64,000 nucleotides of DNA from Luteitalea pratensis (GTDB lineage Bacteria; Acidobacteriota; Vicinamibacteria; Vicinamibacterales; Vicinamibacteraceae): contig NZ_CP015136.1 in assembly GCF_001618865.1 (NCBI RefSeq), forward strand, positions 62,001 to 126,000, written 5' to 3'. Positions 28,206-36,666 of this stretch are shown here, in pieces. The notes below the pieces were generated by a model. The model was not told where the DNA came from, did not search any database, and saw only the letters and a list, made by a program, of their open reading frames with translations. Positions within the stretch are counted from its first letter, which is position 1. Every line of letters starts with the position of its first letter. Made by a program: the position numbers and the translations under genes.

Positions 28206-29918
28206 ATGGCAACCAAGTCTGCAAAGAAATCCGCGAAGAAGACAGCTGACAGAAAAGCCGGGGCAACCCTTCGGTCCAATGGCTTGAGCCGTTTCAACAT
28301 GCACGCTCTCGACAAGAAGAGCGAGCGCCTCTTCTCGGCTCTTCGATCCGAACGGCGTGACTTCGCCGGATTCGCCGGCGCCGCCACCAACGTCTCCGAG
28401 ATGGATCCCGAATCCGCTGCCCGCCTGTATCTGAAGCAGGCGCTCGAGAGCGATTCGGTTCCCGGTCTTGTGGCGCCCGTCGCCGACGGCGCCGTAAGCG
28501 AGTACCGGACTCTCGGAACCGAGAGCATCCCCCTGACGGGAACGACGATGGTGAAGTTTCGCCAGCAGCTCAACAAGATTCCGGTATATGGCTCGCTCGT
28601 ATCGGTCGAGCTGGATGAGAAGAACAGTCTACTGAGCGTCACTTCAGCCTGCGGCAAGCCTTCGAACGTGAGCGCGGTCGCGAAGATTTCGCCGGCGGAG
28701 GCAATGGACACCGTCAAGAGGGCGCCCGGCCTGAAGAAGGCACTCGATGGCATCACGCCGCAGCTCAACTACTACTACGATGCCGACGACTCCAAGTGGC
28801 GCCTGGTGTACATCGCGCAGGACGTGCCGGTAGGCCCCGCCCACAAAGGCAAAACCGCGGTTCGCGTGCCTCTCCGCATGGACTTCGTCGTCGACGCGCA
28901 CACCGGCAAGTTGGTAAAGGAGTTGCCGCGAACCGCGATGATGGCCGCCGTTACCGAAGCCGCCGTTGACGGCTTCGGTACGAGCAGGACATTCGAAGCC
29001 GCGAAGACTGGTGCGAAGAAAACGATGGTGGATGCCTCGCTCAACATCCAGACGTTCGACTTCCGCTTTAAAGATCTCGACAATCCCGCGAACGCGCTGC
29101 CGGGTGGCCTCGTCGCCAATCCTCCGACCTGGGATCCCGGCGCCGTCAGTGCACATGCCAATGCCGCGGTCGTCGCCAAGTTCATGCGCGACACGTTGAG
29201 CCGCAATGGCCTCGACAACCGGGGCGGCACGCTCATTTCCAGCATCAACTGCATCGCGTCGAGCGAACCGGCTGGTCCCAGAGAATGGTTCAACGCAGCT
29301 TGGGTCGGTACTCAAATGGTGTACGGCCAACGCCGCAACGGGACCTCGATGCTCTCGTTGTCGGCAAACGTCGACGTCGTCGGGCACGAAATGTTTCACG
29401 GCGTCACCGATCACACCTCCCGGTTGGAGTACCAGGGCCAAGCCGGCGCGATGAACGAGTCGTACTCGGACATCTTCGGGATTCTGATTTCCAATCTCGG
29501 TAAAGCACTCGGCGCGTTCGACTGGGAGCTCGGTGAACGCCTGTTTGCGAATGGCAGGCCGCTCCGCGACCTCAGCGATCCGACACGTTTCAGCCAGCCA
29601 AAACACATGCGCGATTTTGTCGTCACCACGCGCGATCACGGCGGCGTTCACACCAACAGCGGCATCCACAACTTCGCCGCGTTCAAGGTGATGACGGCCA
29701 AGGATTCTTCTGGTGACTTCGTCTTCACCCCGAAAGAATGCGCCGCAATCTTCTATCTGACGCTGACGCAACGCCTGTCGCGAACATCTCAGTTCATCGA
29801 TAGCCGTGTCGGCGCCGTGGCGTCGGCGCAGTCGCTGTTCCGCAACGACCCAGCGGCTACTCGAGCCAAGAAGATTCAAACCGTGGAGCAAGGCTTCTCG
29901 GCGGCTGGCATCGTGTAG
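28206..29918 (+). CDS. M4-family (thermolysin-like) metalloprotease without signal peptide
   Basis: A 570-residue protein. A propeptide-like region (FTP/PepSY type, residues 60-230, including KIPVYGSLVSVELDEKNSL) precedes the catalytic domain. The zinc motif HEMFH is His394-Glu395-His398, the third ligand Glu418 lies in GAMNESYSDIFG with exactly the thermolysin spacing, and GGVHTNSGIHNFAAF carries the transition-state histidine. Unusually, the N-terminus (MATKSAKKSAKKTADRKAGA) is lysine-rich and shows no signal peptide, so either export follows another route or the enzyme acts inside or after lysis. A ribosome-binding site (aggag) precedes ATG 28206. Confidence 0.92.
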   Translation: MATKSAKKSAKKTADRKAGATLRSNGLSRFNMHALDKKSERLFSALRSERRDFAGFAGAATNVSEMDPESAARLYLKQALESDSVPGLVAPVADGAVSEYRTLGTESIPLTGTTMVKFRQQLNKIPVYGSLVSVELDEKNSLLSVTSACGKPSNVSAVAKISPAEAMDTVKRAPGLKKALDGITPQLNYYYDADDSKWRLVYIAQDVPVGPAHKGKTAVRVPLRMDFVVDAHTGKLVKELPRTAMMAAVTEAAVDGFGTSRTFEAAKTGAKKTMVDASLNIQTFDFRFKDLDNPANALPGGLVANPPTWDPGAVSAHANAAVVAKFMRDTLSRNGLDNRGGTLISSINCIASSEPAGPREWFNAAWVGTQMVYGQRRNGTSMLSLSANVDVVGHEMFHGVTDHTSRLEYQGQAGAMNESYSDIFGILISNLGKALGAFDWELGERLFANGRPLRDLSDPTRFSQPKHMRDFVVTTRDHGGVHTNSGIHNFAAFKVMTAKDSSGDFVFTPKECAAIFYLTLTQRLSRTSQFIDSRVGAVASAQSLFRNDPAATRAKKIQTVEQGFSAAGIV

Positions 29919-29958
29919 AGTCCAGTCGAAGGAGAGGCCCTGAGTCAGCGCACGAGCA

Positions 29959-30205
29959 TCAGGCGACTTTCTGAGGCTCCATCGACGAGACCCGGATGAT
30001 CAAGACGCCGGTTGGCCGGCGTTGCCTCGATGCGTCGGTTCGATCCCATGAGAGCGGTCGTGAACCGCCGGCCGGCCGTTGTTCGTCCACGAGCCCGCGA
30101 ATGGGATCGCCGGAACGGTCCCAGATTCGCACGGTGATGCCTCGGAGCGAGTGAGGCTCGAGTATCCTGGCGCCGCCGTGCCGCCACCGACCGTCCCGTC
30201 GTCCG
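29959..30205 (-). pseudogene. C-terminal tail of a FlgD-Ig-type domain protein
   Basis: Minus-strand translation from about 30205 gives GRWRHGGARILEPHSLRGIT, VRIWDRSGDPIRGLVDEQRP, PLSWDRTDASRQRRPTGVLI and a stop at 29959. This is the shape of the FlgD-like immunoglobulin repeat that ends many secreted propeller and protease proteins (VRIYD..G..VR.L....AG...W.G.D..G..V..G.Y). No start or upstream body remains, because the DUF2075 gene occupies the other side. It is the 3' stump of a lost gene. Confidence 0.4.
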
Positions 30206-30222
30206 GTTCAGCTTCAGGCGCT

Positions 30223-32211
30223 ATGCCCCAGGCCAGCGTGAGGGGGACGTCCGCCTACTACAGCGCCTCCGTCCAGGCGTTCCTCGCCACACCCTTTGAT
30301 GAGGTCATCGGGCGGCTCACGATGGCCGACCCGCATCGAGCCCTCGAGTCCACGCAGAAGCTGGCGTGGGCAGAGGAACTTCAGCTTCTTCGGGAAGCGC
30401 TCAGCGGGCTGGACGTCGAGGCGGCACTCTTCCTCGAGTTCGACGTCCCGCGTCTCGGCAGCCGGATCGACGCCGTCGTGATCGCAGGGCCCGTCGTCAT
30501 CCCGGTCGAATTCAAGTGCGGAGAGAAGGTGTTCACGACCGCGGGCTACAACCAGGCGTGGGACTACGGCCTTGACCTCAAGAACTTCCACCTGGCCAGC
30601 CACAAGGCGCCGATCTTCCCGGTGCTCGTAGCCACGCGGGCGAGGTCAGGCGACGCAGGGTGGGAAACGCCGCACGTCGATGGCGTCCGTCCACCTCGTA
30701 AGGTGGCGCCAAGGGAACTCCGGCAGGCAATCGCGGACGCACTGCGGGATGCCAACGGCCCCGTCATCGACGCGGACAGTTGGGGCCGCTCGCCGTATCA
30801 GCCGACACCGACGATCGTCGAGGCCGCCCGCGCGCTCTACTCCAGACACTCGGTGCAGGCGATCACGCGGAACGACGCCGGTGCCAAGAACCTGCAGATC
30901 ACCTCCGGCACGGTCGAGGAGATCATCGAACGCTCCCGCGAGAACCGCGAGAAGGCCATCATCTACGTGACTGGCGTGCCTGGGGCCGGCAAGACGCTGG
31001 TGGGCTTGAACGTCGCCACTCAGCGGCGCGACTTCGGCGAGACGCGCGCCGTGTTCCTGTCCGGCAACGGTCCATTGGTGGCGGTGCTGCAGGAGGCGCT
31101 GACGCGCGACGAGTATCGCCGCCAGAACGGTGCAATGCGCAAGGGCGCCATCCGGCAGCAGGTCAAGCCGTTCATTCAGAACGTGCACCACTTCCGCGAC
31201 GATGGCGTGCGCGATCCGGCGGCACCCGGCGACCACGTCGTCATCTTCGACGAGGCGCAACGAGCCTGGAACCGCGAGAAGACCGCCGACTTCATGAAGC
31301 GGCGAAAGGGCAGGGCCGACTTCGACCAGTCCGAGTCGGAGTTCCTGATCTCCTACCTCGATCGTCACGACGCATGGGCGGTGATCGTCTGCCTGGTCGG
31401 TGGCGGCCAGGAGATTCACACCGGCGAGGCTGGGATCAGCGCGTGGCTGGATGCCGTGGCGCGCCGGTTCCCGCACTGGCGGACGTACCTGTCGCCCGAC
31501 CTCTCGGCCTCGGAGTACGGCGCCGGCACGTCGATCGCCGAGATGAGCGCGTCCGGGCATCTGGTCCAGGACCAGCGCCTTCACCTGTCGACGTCCATGC
31601 GATCGTTCCGGTCCGAAAAGGTGTCGGCATTCGTGAAGGCATTGCTCGACTGCGACGAGGAAGGCGCCCGGGACATGCTCCGCGAGGTCGTCGCCCGCTA
31701 CCCCGTCATCGCGACGCGCGACCTCGCCCTGGCGAAGCAGTGGATCCGCGACCAGGCGCGGGGCTCCGAGCAGTACGGCCTGGTGGCCTCCTCGCAGGCC
31801 CTGCGCCTGAAGCCACATGCGATCGACGTGCGAGTCAGCGTCGATCCGATTCACTGGTTCCTGGGGGATCCGGAAGACACGCGCTCGAGCTACTACCTGG
31901 AGGACGCCGCCACCGAGTTCCAGGTGCAGGGACTCGAAGTCGACTGGGCCTGCGTCACATGGGACGCCGACCTTCGCCGCATCGATGGCCAGTGGCGCTA
32001 CCACGCATTCAGGGGCGATGCCTGGACGAACGTCAAGCAGCGCGACAGGCAACGCTACCTGCTGAACGCCTATCGCGTGTTGCTGACACGCGCTCGTCAG
32101 GGGATGGTGATCTTTGTCCCTCCTGGCGACCGGCGAGACCCGACACGGCTGCCAGGGTTTTACGACGAGACGTTCGGCTACCTGCGCGACGTGGGCGTTC
32201 CTGTGCTTTGA
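30223..32211 (+). CDS. PD-(D/E)XK nuclease-DUF2075 helicase fusion
   Basis: A 662-residue protein from ATG 30223; earlier in-frame ATG/GTG codons give a low-complexity leader. The N-terminal 130 residues look like a restriction-type nuclease: a core LFLEFDVPRLGSRIDAVVI with Asp83, then VEFK with Glu96 and Lys98. The rest is a DUF2075/Schlafen-type superfamily 1 helicase-like ATPase: Walker A GVPGAGKT (251-258), Walker B VVIFDEAQ with Asp343-Glu344, and a motif VI-like NAYRVLLTRARQGM near the C-terminus. Nuclease plus helicase in one chain, in a mobile-element hotspot, suggests a single-gene defence system or a DNA-repair nuclease. No methylase or partner gene is adjacent. Confidence 0.85.
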   Translation: MPQASVRGTSAYYSASVQAFLATPFDEVIGRLTMADPHRALESTQKLAWAEELQLLREALSGLDVEAALFLEFDVPRLGSRIDAVVIAGPVVIPVEFKCGEKVFTTAGYNQAWDYGLDLKNFHLASHKAPIFPVLVATRARSGDAGWETPHVDGVRPPRKVAPRELRQAIADALRDANGPVIDADSWGRSPYQPTPTIVEAARALYSRHSVQAITRNDAGAKNLQITSGTVEEIIERSRENREKAIIYVTGVPGAGKTLVGLNVATQRRDFGETRAVFLSGNGPLVAVLQEALTRDEYRRQNGAMRKGAIRQQVKPFIQNVHHFRDDGVRDPAAPGDHVVIFDEAQRAWNREKTADFMKRRKGRADFDQSESEFLISYLDRHDAWAVIVCLVGGGQEIHTGEAGISAWLDAVARRFPHWRTYLSPDLSASEYGAGTSIAEMSASGHLVQDQRLHLSTSMRSFRSEKVSAFVKALLDCDEEGARDMLREVVARYPVIATRDLALAKQWIRDQARGSEQYGLVASSQALRLKPHAIDVRVSVDPIHWFLGDPEDTRSSYYLEDAATEFQVQGLEVDWACVTWDADLRRIDGQWRYHAFRGDAWTNVKQRDRQRYLLNAYRVLLTRARQGMVIFVPPGDRRDPTRLPGFYDETFGYLRDVGVPVL

Positions 32212-32474
32212 TTACGGTGGTGGCCGCACGTCAGTTGCATCATGGCGCGCCGGTCGAGATGAGGCGCCTGGACCGCGGCATCATTGACGAGCTGCGCATC
32301 GCGCTGATCACCGCACCGAGTTGAAGCTCACGCATCGCGGGGTCCCGAAGGCGCTCATCCCGCGGACCGAAGATCGGTGGCGCCAGAACTACGGGCTGCC
32401 AATGAAGCGAAAGCTCGCCGAGCCGGCGCGTGAGCCACGGCCGTCCCCCCTCGTGACCAAAGAAACGACGCTTC

Positions 32475-33457
32475 GTGACCCGCGACCTGGTCGAGTGGCT
32501 CCTGGACTCTGACCCCGCGCTGCGGTGGCAGGTCCAGCGCGACATTGCTGGAGCACTGCCAGAGGTCTGGAAGGCCACGCGGGATCGCGTCGCCACCGAA
32601 GGTCATGGCGGCAGGCTGCTGGCGCTCCAGGACGCCGACGGCCAGTGGGCAGGCGGCGCGTTCTTCCCGAAAGATTTCGACTTCGGCGGTCGCGAAACCG
32701 CCGAGGGTGCCGGGCAACCGTGGACAGCCACGACATGGACGCTCAACACGCTCCGCGACTGGGGCGTGGACGCATCCACGCTCGAAGGCACAGCGGAGCG
32801 CCTCGCCACTAACAGCCGCTGGGAGTACGAGCGCCTGCCGTACTGGGGCGGCGAGGTGGACTGCTGCATCAATGCGTACACGCTCGCCAACGGCGCCTGG
32901 CTCGGAGTCGATGTGTCGGGCATCGGCCGATGGTTCCTCGAGCATCGCCTCGAGACGGTGGCTGGAACTGCGAGTGGGTGAACGGCTCGACTCGATCATC
33001 ATTCCACTCGACGCTGAACACTCTGAAAGCGCTGCTGTTCCATGAGATTGCCACCGGAGGCACCGACGCGCTCCGGGCCGCGCGACACGCCGGTGAGGCC
33101 TACCTGCTCGAGCGTCGCCTGATGCGCCGGTTGTCCACCGGCGAACTCGTGGCGCCGTGGTTGACGACGTTCGCGTATCCGTTCCGCTGGCGCTACACCA
33201 TCCTGCACGCGGCGGACTATTTTCGCGACGCCACCGCGCACGACGGCACCGCGCCAGACCTTCGCATGGCCGAGGCCATCGAGACAATCCGTCAGGCTCG
33301 CCGGCCAGACGGCACCTGGCTGCAGGAGCAGCGGTATCCCGGACGCGTGTGGTTCGATGTGGACGTGCCACCCGGCCAGCCGTCGAAGTGGCTGACGTGC
33401 ATCGGCACGCGCGTGCTCGCGTGGTGGGACGCCCATCTGCATGCGACGCGCGCGTGA
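32475..33457 (+). pseudogene. Terpene-cyclase/prenyltransferase-like protein, one frameshift
   Basis: Two frames overlap at 32930-32981 and join smoothly. The first, from ATG/GTG near 32475, reads VEWLLDSDPALRWQVQRDIA to GRWFLEHRLE. The second continues DGGWNCEWVNGSTRSSFHST through VLAWWDAHLHATRA. Restoring one base in ctcgagacggtgg near 32954 gives an uninterrupted protein of about 327 residues with the helical-barrel repeats (PDGTWLQEQ, DGQWAGGAFF) of the squalene-cyclase-like fold. The single lesion may be a sequencing error or recent. Such stand-alone small proteins have no assigned reaction. Confidence 0.7.
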
Positions 33458-33566
33458 TGAGCAGCGCCAGGTGATCAGCGGCTCGCGCGGGACATGCCAG
33501 AACGGATTTCGGACAGCTCCGGAGGACCAGCGCCGGAAAGTTCACAGTCACACGTCGATGCGCGCG

Positions 33567-34310
33567 CTACTCGAGGTCCGCGAATGTTCGGATGATCTGG
33601 TCGGCACCGGGTTCGCGTGACGTCGACTGGTCCGAGCGCACGGCGAGCACCACCTGAAGCCCGGCAAGGCGAGCAGCAGCCAGCTCCTCCCCGACGTCAG
33701 ACACGAAGAGGATGCGCGATGGTGCGTGGCCGAGCGCCGTGGCGATGTGCGCGTAGCTGTCGGATGACTGCTTCGGGCCGACCGCCGTATCGAAGTAGTG
33801 CGAGAAGTATTTTGTGAGGTCGCCTGCGGCCGTGGTGGAGAAGATCAGCTGCTGCGCCTGCACGCTGCCCGACGAGTAGATCGCCAGCGTGATGCCGGCT
33901 GAGTGCCATCGTTCAAGCGCTTGCGGCACGTCGTCGTAGACGACGCCCTGCAGAGCGCCACGCCGGTACCCTTCGGCCCAGATGTGCCCCTGAAGTGTCT
34001 TGAGAGCTGGCGACTTGCGGTCGCGAGCCATGAGCCACACGGCGTACGAGATGACCGAGCGCCGGCGCTTCTCCGCAGTCGAGGCGTACCATTGCGGGGC
34101 GGTGGGGTCGACTTCGGCAGCGCGTTCCTGCTCGAGTCGCACCGACACTCCGGCCACGACCTCGTCGTTTGCCGGGTCCCCGACAAATGCGTCGAGGTGC
34201 GCCCGGGCGTACGGGAACAGGACGTCGTGCACGAATGACAGCGGCGTGGTCGTGCCCTCGATGTCCAGCACGACCGCCTCGACGCCGCGTAACCGTAAGG
34301 CCGCGCTCAC
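33567..34310 (-). CDS. mtnC: Acireductone synthase (enolase-phosphatase E1)
   Basis: A 247-residue HAD enzyme started at GTG 34310, whose GTGA overlaps the mtnD stop; the frame is open upstream but that region belongs to mtnD. Motif I is [13 protein letters not shown] (Asp16, Glu18), followed by [14 protein letters not shown] (motif II) and [16 protein letters not shown] (motif IV). It converts 2,3-diketo-5-methylthiopentyl-1-phosphate to acireductone by enolisation and dephosphorylation in methionine salvage. Length and motifs are normal for the family. It is the last gene of the mtnB-mtnD-mtnC operon. Confidence 0.95.
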   Translation of the reverse strand: MSAALRLRGVEAVVLDIEGTTTPLSFVHDVLFPYARAHLDAFVGDPANDEVVAGVSVRLEQERAAEVDPTAPQWYASTAEKRRRSVISYAVWLMARDRKSPALKTLQGHIWAEGYRRGALQGVVYDDVPQALERWHSAGITLAIYSSGSVQAQQLIFSTTAAGDLTKYFSHYFDTAVGPKQSSDSYAHIATALGHAPSRILFVSDVGEELAAARLAGLQVVLAVRSDQSTSREPGADQIIRTFADLE

Positions 34311-34873
34311 ACGCCCGGCGGTACGACCGGAAGGTACGACACCCCGAAACACATCGGCTGGAAACCGGCGTCCACCCCGCTGCCGGTGTAATGCGGTGTC
34401 CATCCCGATGGATCTTGGAACAAGCGGATCGCGCGAATGCGGTGCTCCTGGCACAGGTCGAACCAATGGTGGGTGCCGCGCGGCACCCGGATCAGGTCTC
34501 CTGCCTCCACTTCGACGGCAAACACCGGACCGTTGGCCGGATGGATGTGGAACACGCCCCGACCTTCGATGATGAAGCGAACTTCGTCCTCGTCGTGCCA
34601 GTGCTCGGTCTTGAATTTCTGCAGCATTACATCGAGGTTGGGCGTATCGGGGAAGACGTCGATGACGTCGGCGGTCACATAGCCGCCACGAGCGCTGAGT
34701 TCGGCGATCTTTGAGGCATAGGCCGCCAGCACGTCGGCGGCCGGCGCTCCTGGGGCCAGGGGCACCGAGGGGCTGGCACGTTCGTAATCGATGTCGTGGC
34801 TGGCGAGAAACGCCGTGACGTCCGTGGTGCCGGTGATCGTGCGCTGTTGTTCAGGAATGCGGATCAGGCTCAT
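34307..34873 (-). CDS. mtnD: Acireductone dioxygenase
   Basis: A 188-residue cupin. The metal ligands have the exact known spacing: His91 and His93 in EHWHDEDEV, Glu97, and His135 in [10 protein letters not shown]. With Fe2+ it makes the 2-keto acid precursor of methionine plus formate; with Ni2+ it runs the off-pathway reaction. The start ATG 34873 lies inside the end of mtnB (23-base overlap), and its stop overlaps the mtnC start, so translation is coupled throughout. Confidence 0.96.
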   Translation of the reverse strand: MSLIRIPEQQRTITGTTDVTAFLASHDIDYERASPSVPLAPGAPAADVLAAYASKIAELSARGGYVTADVIDVFPDTPNLDVMLQKFKTEHWHDEDEVRFIIEGRGVFHIHPANGPVFAVEVEAGDLIRVPRGTHHWFDLCQEHRIRAIRLFQDPSGWTPHYTGSGVDAGFQPMCFGVSYLPVVPPGV

Positions 34874-35477
34874 GACGTTCTCCTATGACCTGAAACAGGA
34901 ATTCCAATGTTTCCACGTGTCGTTCCGCGTCGGCCAGCGTCCGCCCCCACGTGTAGAGCCCGTGCCCGCGCAGGAGGAACCCGTGGATGGATGGGTAGTC
35001 GCGGAGGAGGTGCCCCACTACGCCCCGAAGGCGGATCATGTCCTGGTCGTTTTCGACGATCGGGACCCACTCGCGATGGGTGTGCGTCGTGACGCCATCC
35101 AGCCCTTTCAGCATCTCCAGGCTCTGGATGGCGATACCACCAGCTGCGGCATGACGCTCCGAGAGCACCGTGCTCCACACCGAGTGGGTGTGCAGCACCG
35201 CACCGGCTCCCCGTGCCTGCACAATTTCGACGTGAAGCTGAGCCTCGGCCGAGGGCCGGGCCTTCCTGCGCCCAGCCACTCGGCCGCTGGCGTCGATGGT
35301 CAGAAACTGCCCTGCAGTCAGGGTGCCCTTGTGGACACCACTCTGCGTGATGAGCAGTCGCAATGGCGACACCGAGCTGACCATGCTGAAATTGCCACTG
35401 GTCGCCAGCACCCAACTGCGGCCGTAGAATCTGCGGCCCGCGGCGATGAGGGCCTGTACGCGTGCCGTTTCCGCCAT
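34851..35477 (-). CDS. mtnB: Methylthioribulose-1-phosphate dehydratase
   Basis: A 208-residue class II aldolase-fold protein from ATG 35477. It shows the phosphate-binding ATSGNFS loop (25-31), the zinc-site residues around His96 and His98 in [12 protein letters not shown], and RGHGLYTWG near the C-terminus. It dehydrates 5-methylthioribulose-1-phosphate in methionine salvage. Overlapping mtnD by 23 bases, it heads a three-gene salvage operon. mtnA and mtnK/mtnN, needed earlier in the pathway, are not in this window. Confidence 0.95.
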   Translation of the reverse strand: MAETARVQALIAAGRRFYGRSWVLATSGNFSMVSSVSPLRLLITQSGVHKGTLTAGQFLTIDASGRVAGRRKARPSAEAQLHVEIVQARGAGAVLHTHSVWSTVLSERHAAAGGIAIQSLEMLKGLDGVTTHTHREWVPIVENDQDMIRLRGVVGHLLRDYPSIHGFLLRGHGLYTWGRTLADAERHVETLEFLFQVIGERHEPDPHS

Positions 35478-35709
35478 TCCTGCCAGAAAAACGACGATAT
35501 CCCAAGTCCACGTGATGACGGTAACCGTTTCGAGATGAGCGCGACGCGCAGCCGTCATCCTCGCCGCGCTCGCCAGTGGTGACCCGATTCTCGCTCTCCT
35601 GCTCGACGCGGCAGAGGAGTAGTGAGCCGATCGGGGATGGGCCGCGATCGCACTGTGCATCAGTTTCGGTTCCCGGTGGAGACGTGGTCGGCGAACCGAC
35701 GCTGGCTGT

Positions 35710-35739
35710 GATCGAGAGCGCAGGGTAGCGCTCTCGATC
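35710..35739. other. Perfect 12-bp stem-loop in the yqgE-mtnB spacer
   Basis: In the 339-base gap between the YqgE-like gene and mtnB, GATCGAGAGCGC (35710-35721) and GCGCTCTCGATC (35728-35739) form a perfect stem with a 6-base loop. No T-run follows on either strand, so it is not a canonical intrinsic terminator, but its position 78 bases after the YqgE-like stop would suit RNA 3' end formation. The remainder of the gap shows no gene and no recognisable SAM riboswitch. Confidence 0.6.
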
Positions 35740-35816
35740 GCGCTGTTGGGAGTGAAGCTGTTGTCGGGCTGCGGCGGCGGACGGCCTGACGCACGCACAC
35801 GTGCGGCACGGCAACG

Positions 35817-36521
35817 TCATCGTCCGACAGTAGAACCCACATGTTCCGGTATCGCTGTTCGCGCGAGCACGGTTTCTGTTTGCCTGATCACCCGCCGCCA
35901 CAAGGTCTCGGGATCCGGATCGAACACGATGCGAGCATCGGCGTTGAGGACGTGCCACGCGCGTTGCCGTGTTTCGGCCTCGAGCTGCCCCGGTCCCCAG
36001 CCGGCGTAACCGAGGTACACGCGCAGCTGGCGCACGTCCGCTCCCTTGGCGAGCTTCTGCAGCGCGTCCGCTGTGTTGACCAGATACACGTCGCGGCCGA
36101 GGAGTGGGCAGGCGTCGCAGGCCACCCGAGACAGCGCCAGCACGGCCTGCTGCGAGACCGGCCCGCCGATGAACACCGTTGCCACGGCGCCGGCAGCCGC
36201 CGCGACACCGGGCAGCGCTCGCGACAGCGGGACATCCGACGGCCGATTCATCACGAGCCCGGCGGCGCCATCACGCGAGTACTGCACGAGGAGCACGACC
36301 GTGTCCGTGAAGTTCGGGTCCGGCAGGTTGCGCGCCGCGACGAGCAGCTTGCCGGCGGCGAGTTCGCGGACGATGACGTCACGTCCCGGCTGCAGCGTCG
36401 CTGCCCGTGGCTCCACCAGCATTGCGGCCACCGCTGCGGCGATCAGCAGCAGGCCCCACACGTCGGGGAGCCGACCCGCGCGGCCGGTCCGGACACGGGC
36501 CCAGGGAGTCGAGCTGCGCAT
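35817..36521 (-). CDS. YqgE/AlgH-family protein with N-terminal signal or anchor
   Basis: A 234-residue protein from ATG 36521. The C-terminal 180 residues are UPF0301/YqgE: GKLLVAARNLPDPNFTDTVV, GAAGLVMNRPSDVPLS, VFIGGPVSQQAVLAL and YLGYAGWGPGQLEAE. Unlike the usual cytoplasmic YqgE, it begins with a hydrophobic segment (LPDVWGLLLIAAAVAAMLVE), so it is probably exported or anchored. The family's role is unclear (linked to alginate regulation in pseudomonads). It is divergent from the DUF1326 gene with a 145-base gap. Confidence 0.88.
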   Translation of the reverse strand: MRSSTPWARVRTGRAGRLPDVWGLLLIAAAVAAMLVEPRAATLQPGRDVIVRELAAGKLLVAARNLPDPNFTDTVVLLVQYSRDGAAGLVMNRPSDVPLSRALPGVAAAAGAVATVFIGGPVSQQAVLALSRVACDACPLLGRDVYLVNTADALQKLAKGADVRQLRVYLGYAGWGPGQLEAETRQRAWHVLNADARIVFDPDPETLWRRVIRQTETVLARTAIPEHVGSTVGR

Positions 36522-36666
36522 GGCGCCATCAGCATCGCATGAACGCGTGCATGACGACGCGCCCGTCGCATCGACTACGGGCACGGCCGCCTGGCTTTGC
36601 TGCCTGGGTCCCAGCGCTGCAAGATGCGAAGATCGCGATTCACGGATACCTGATTCTAGGCGAGCC

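Noticed and set aside
30780-32324. Long plus-strand frame overlapping the nuclease-helicase gene
   Set aside because: The other frame carries complete Walker and nuclease motifs; this one has none.
35478-35816. SAM riboswitch upstream of mtnB
   Set aside because: No recognisable SAM-I, SAM-II or SAM-IV core was seen; only a simple hairpin is present.
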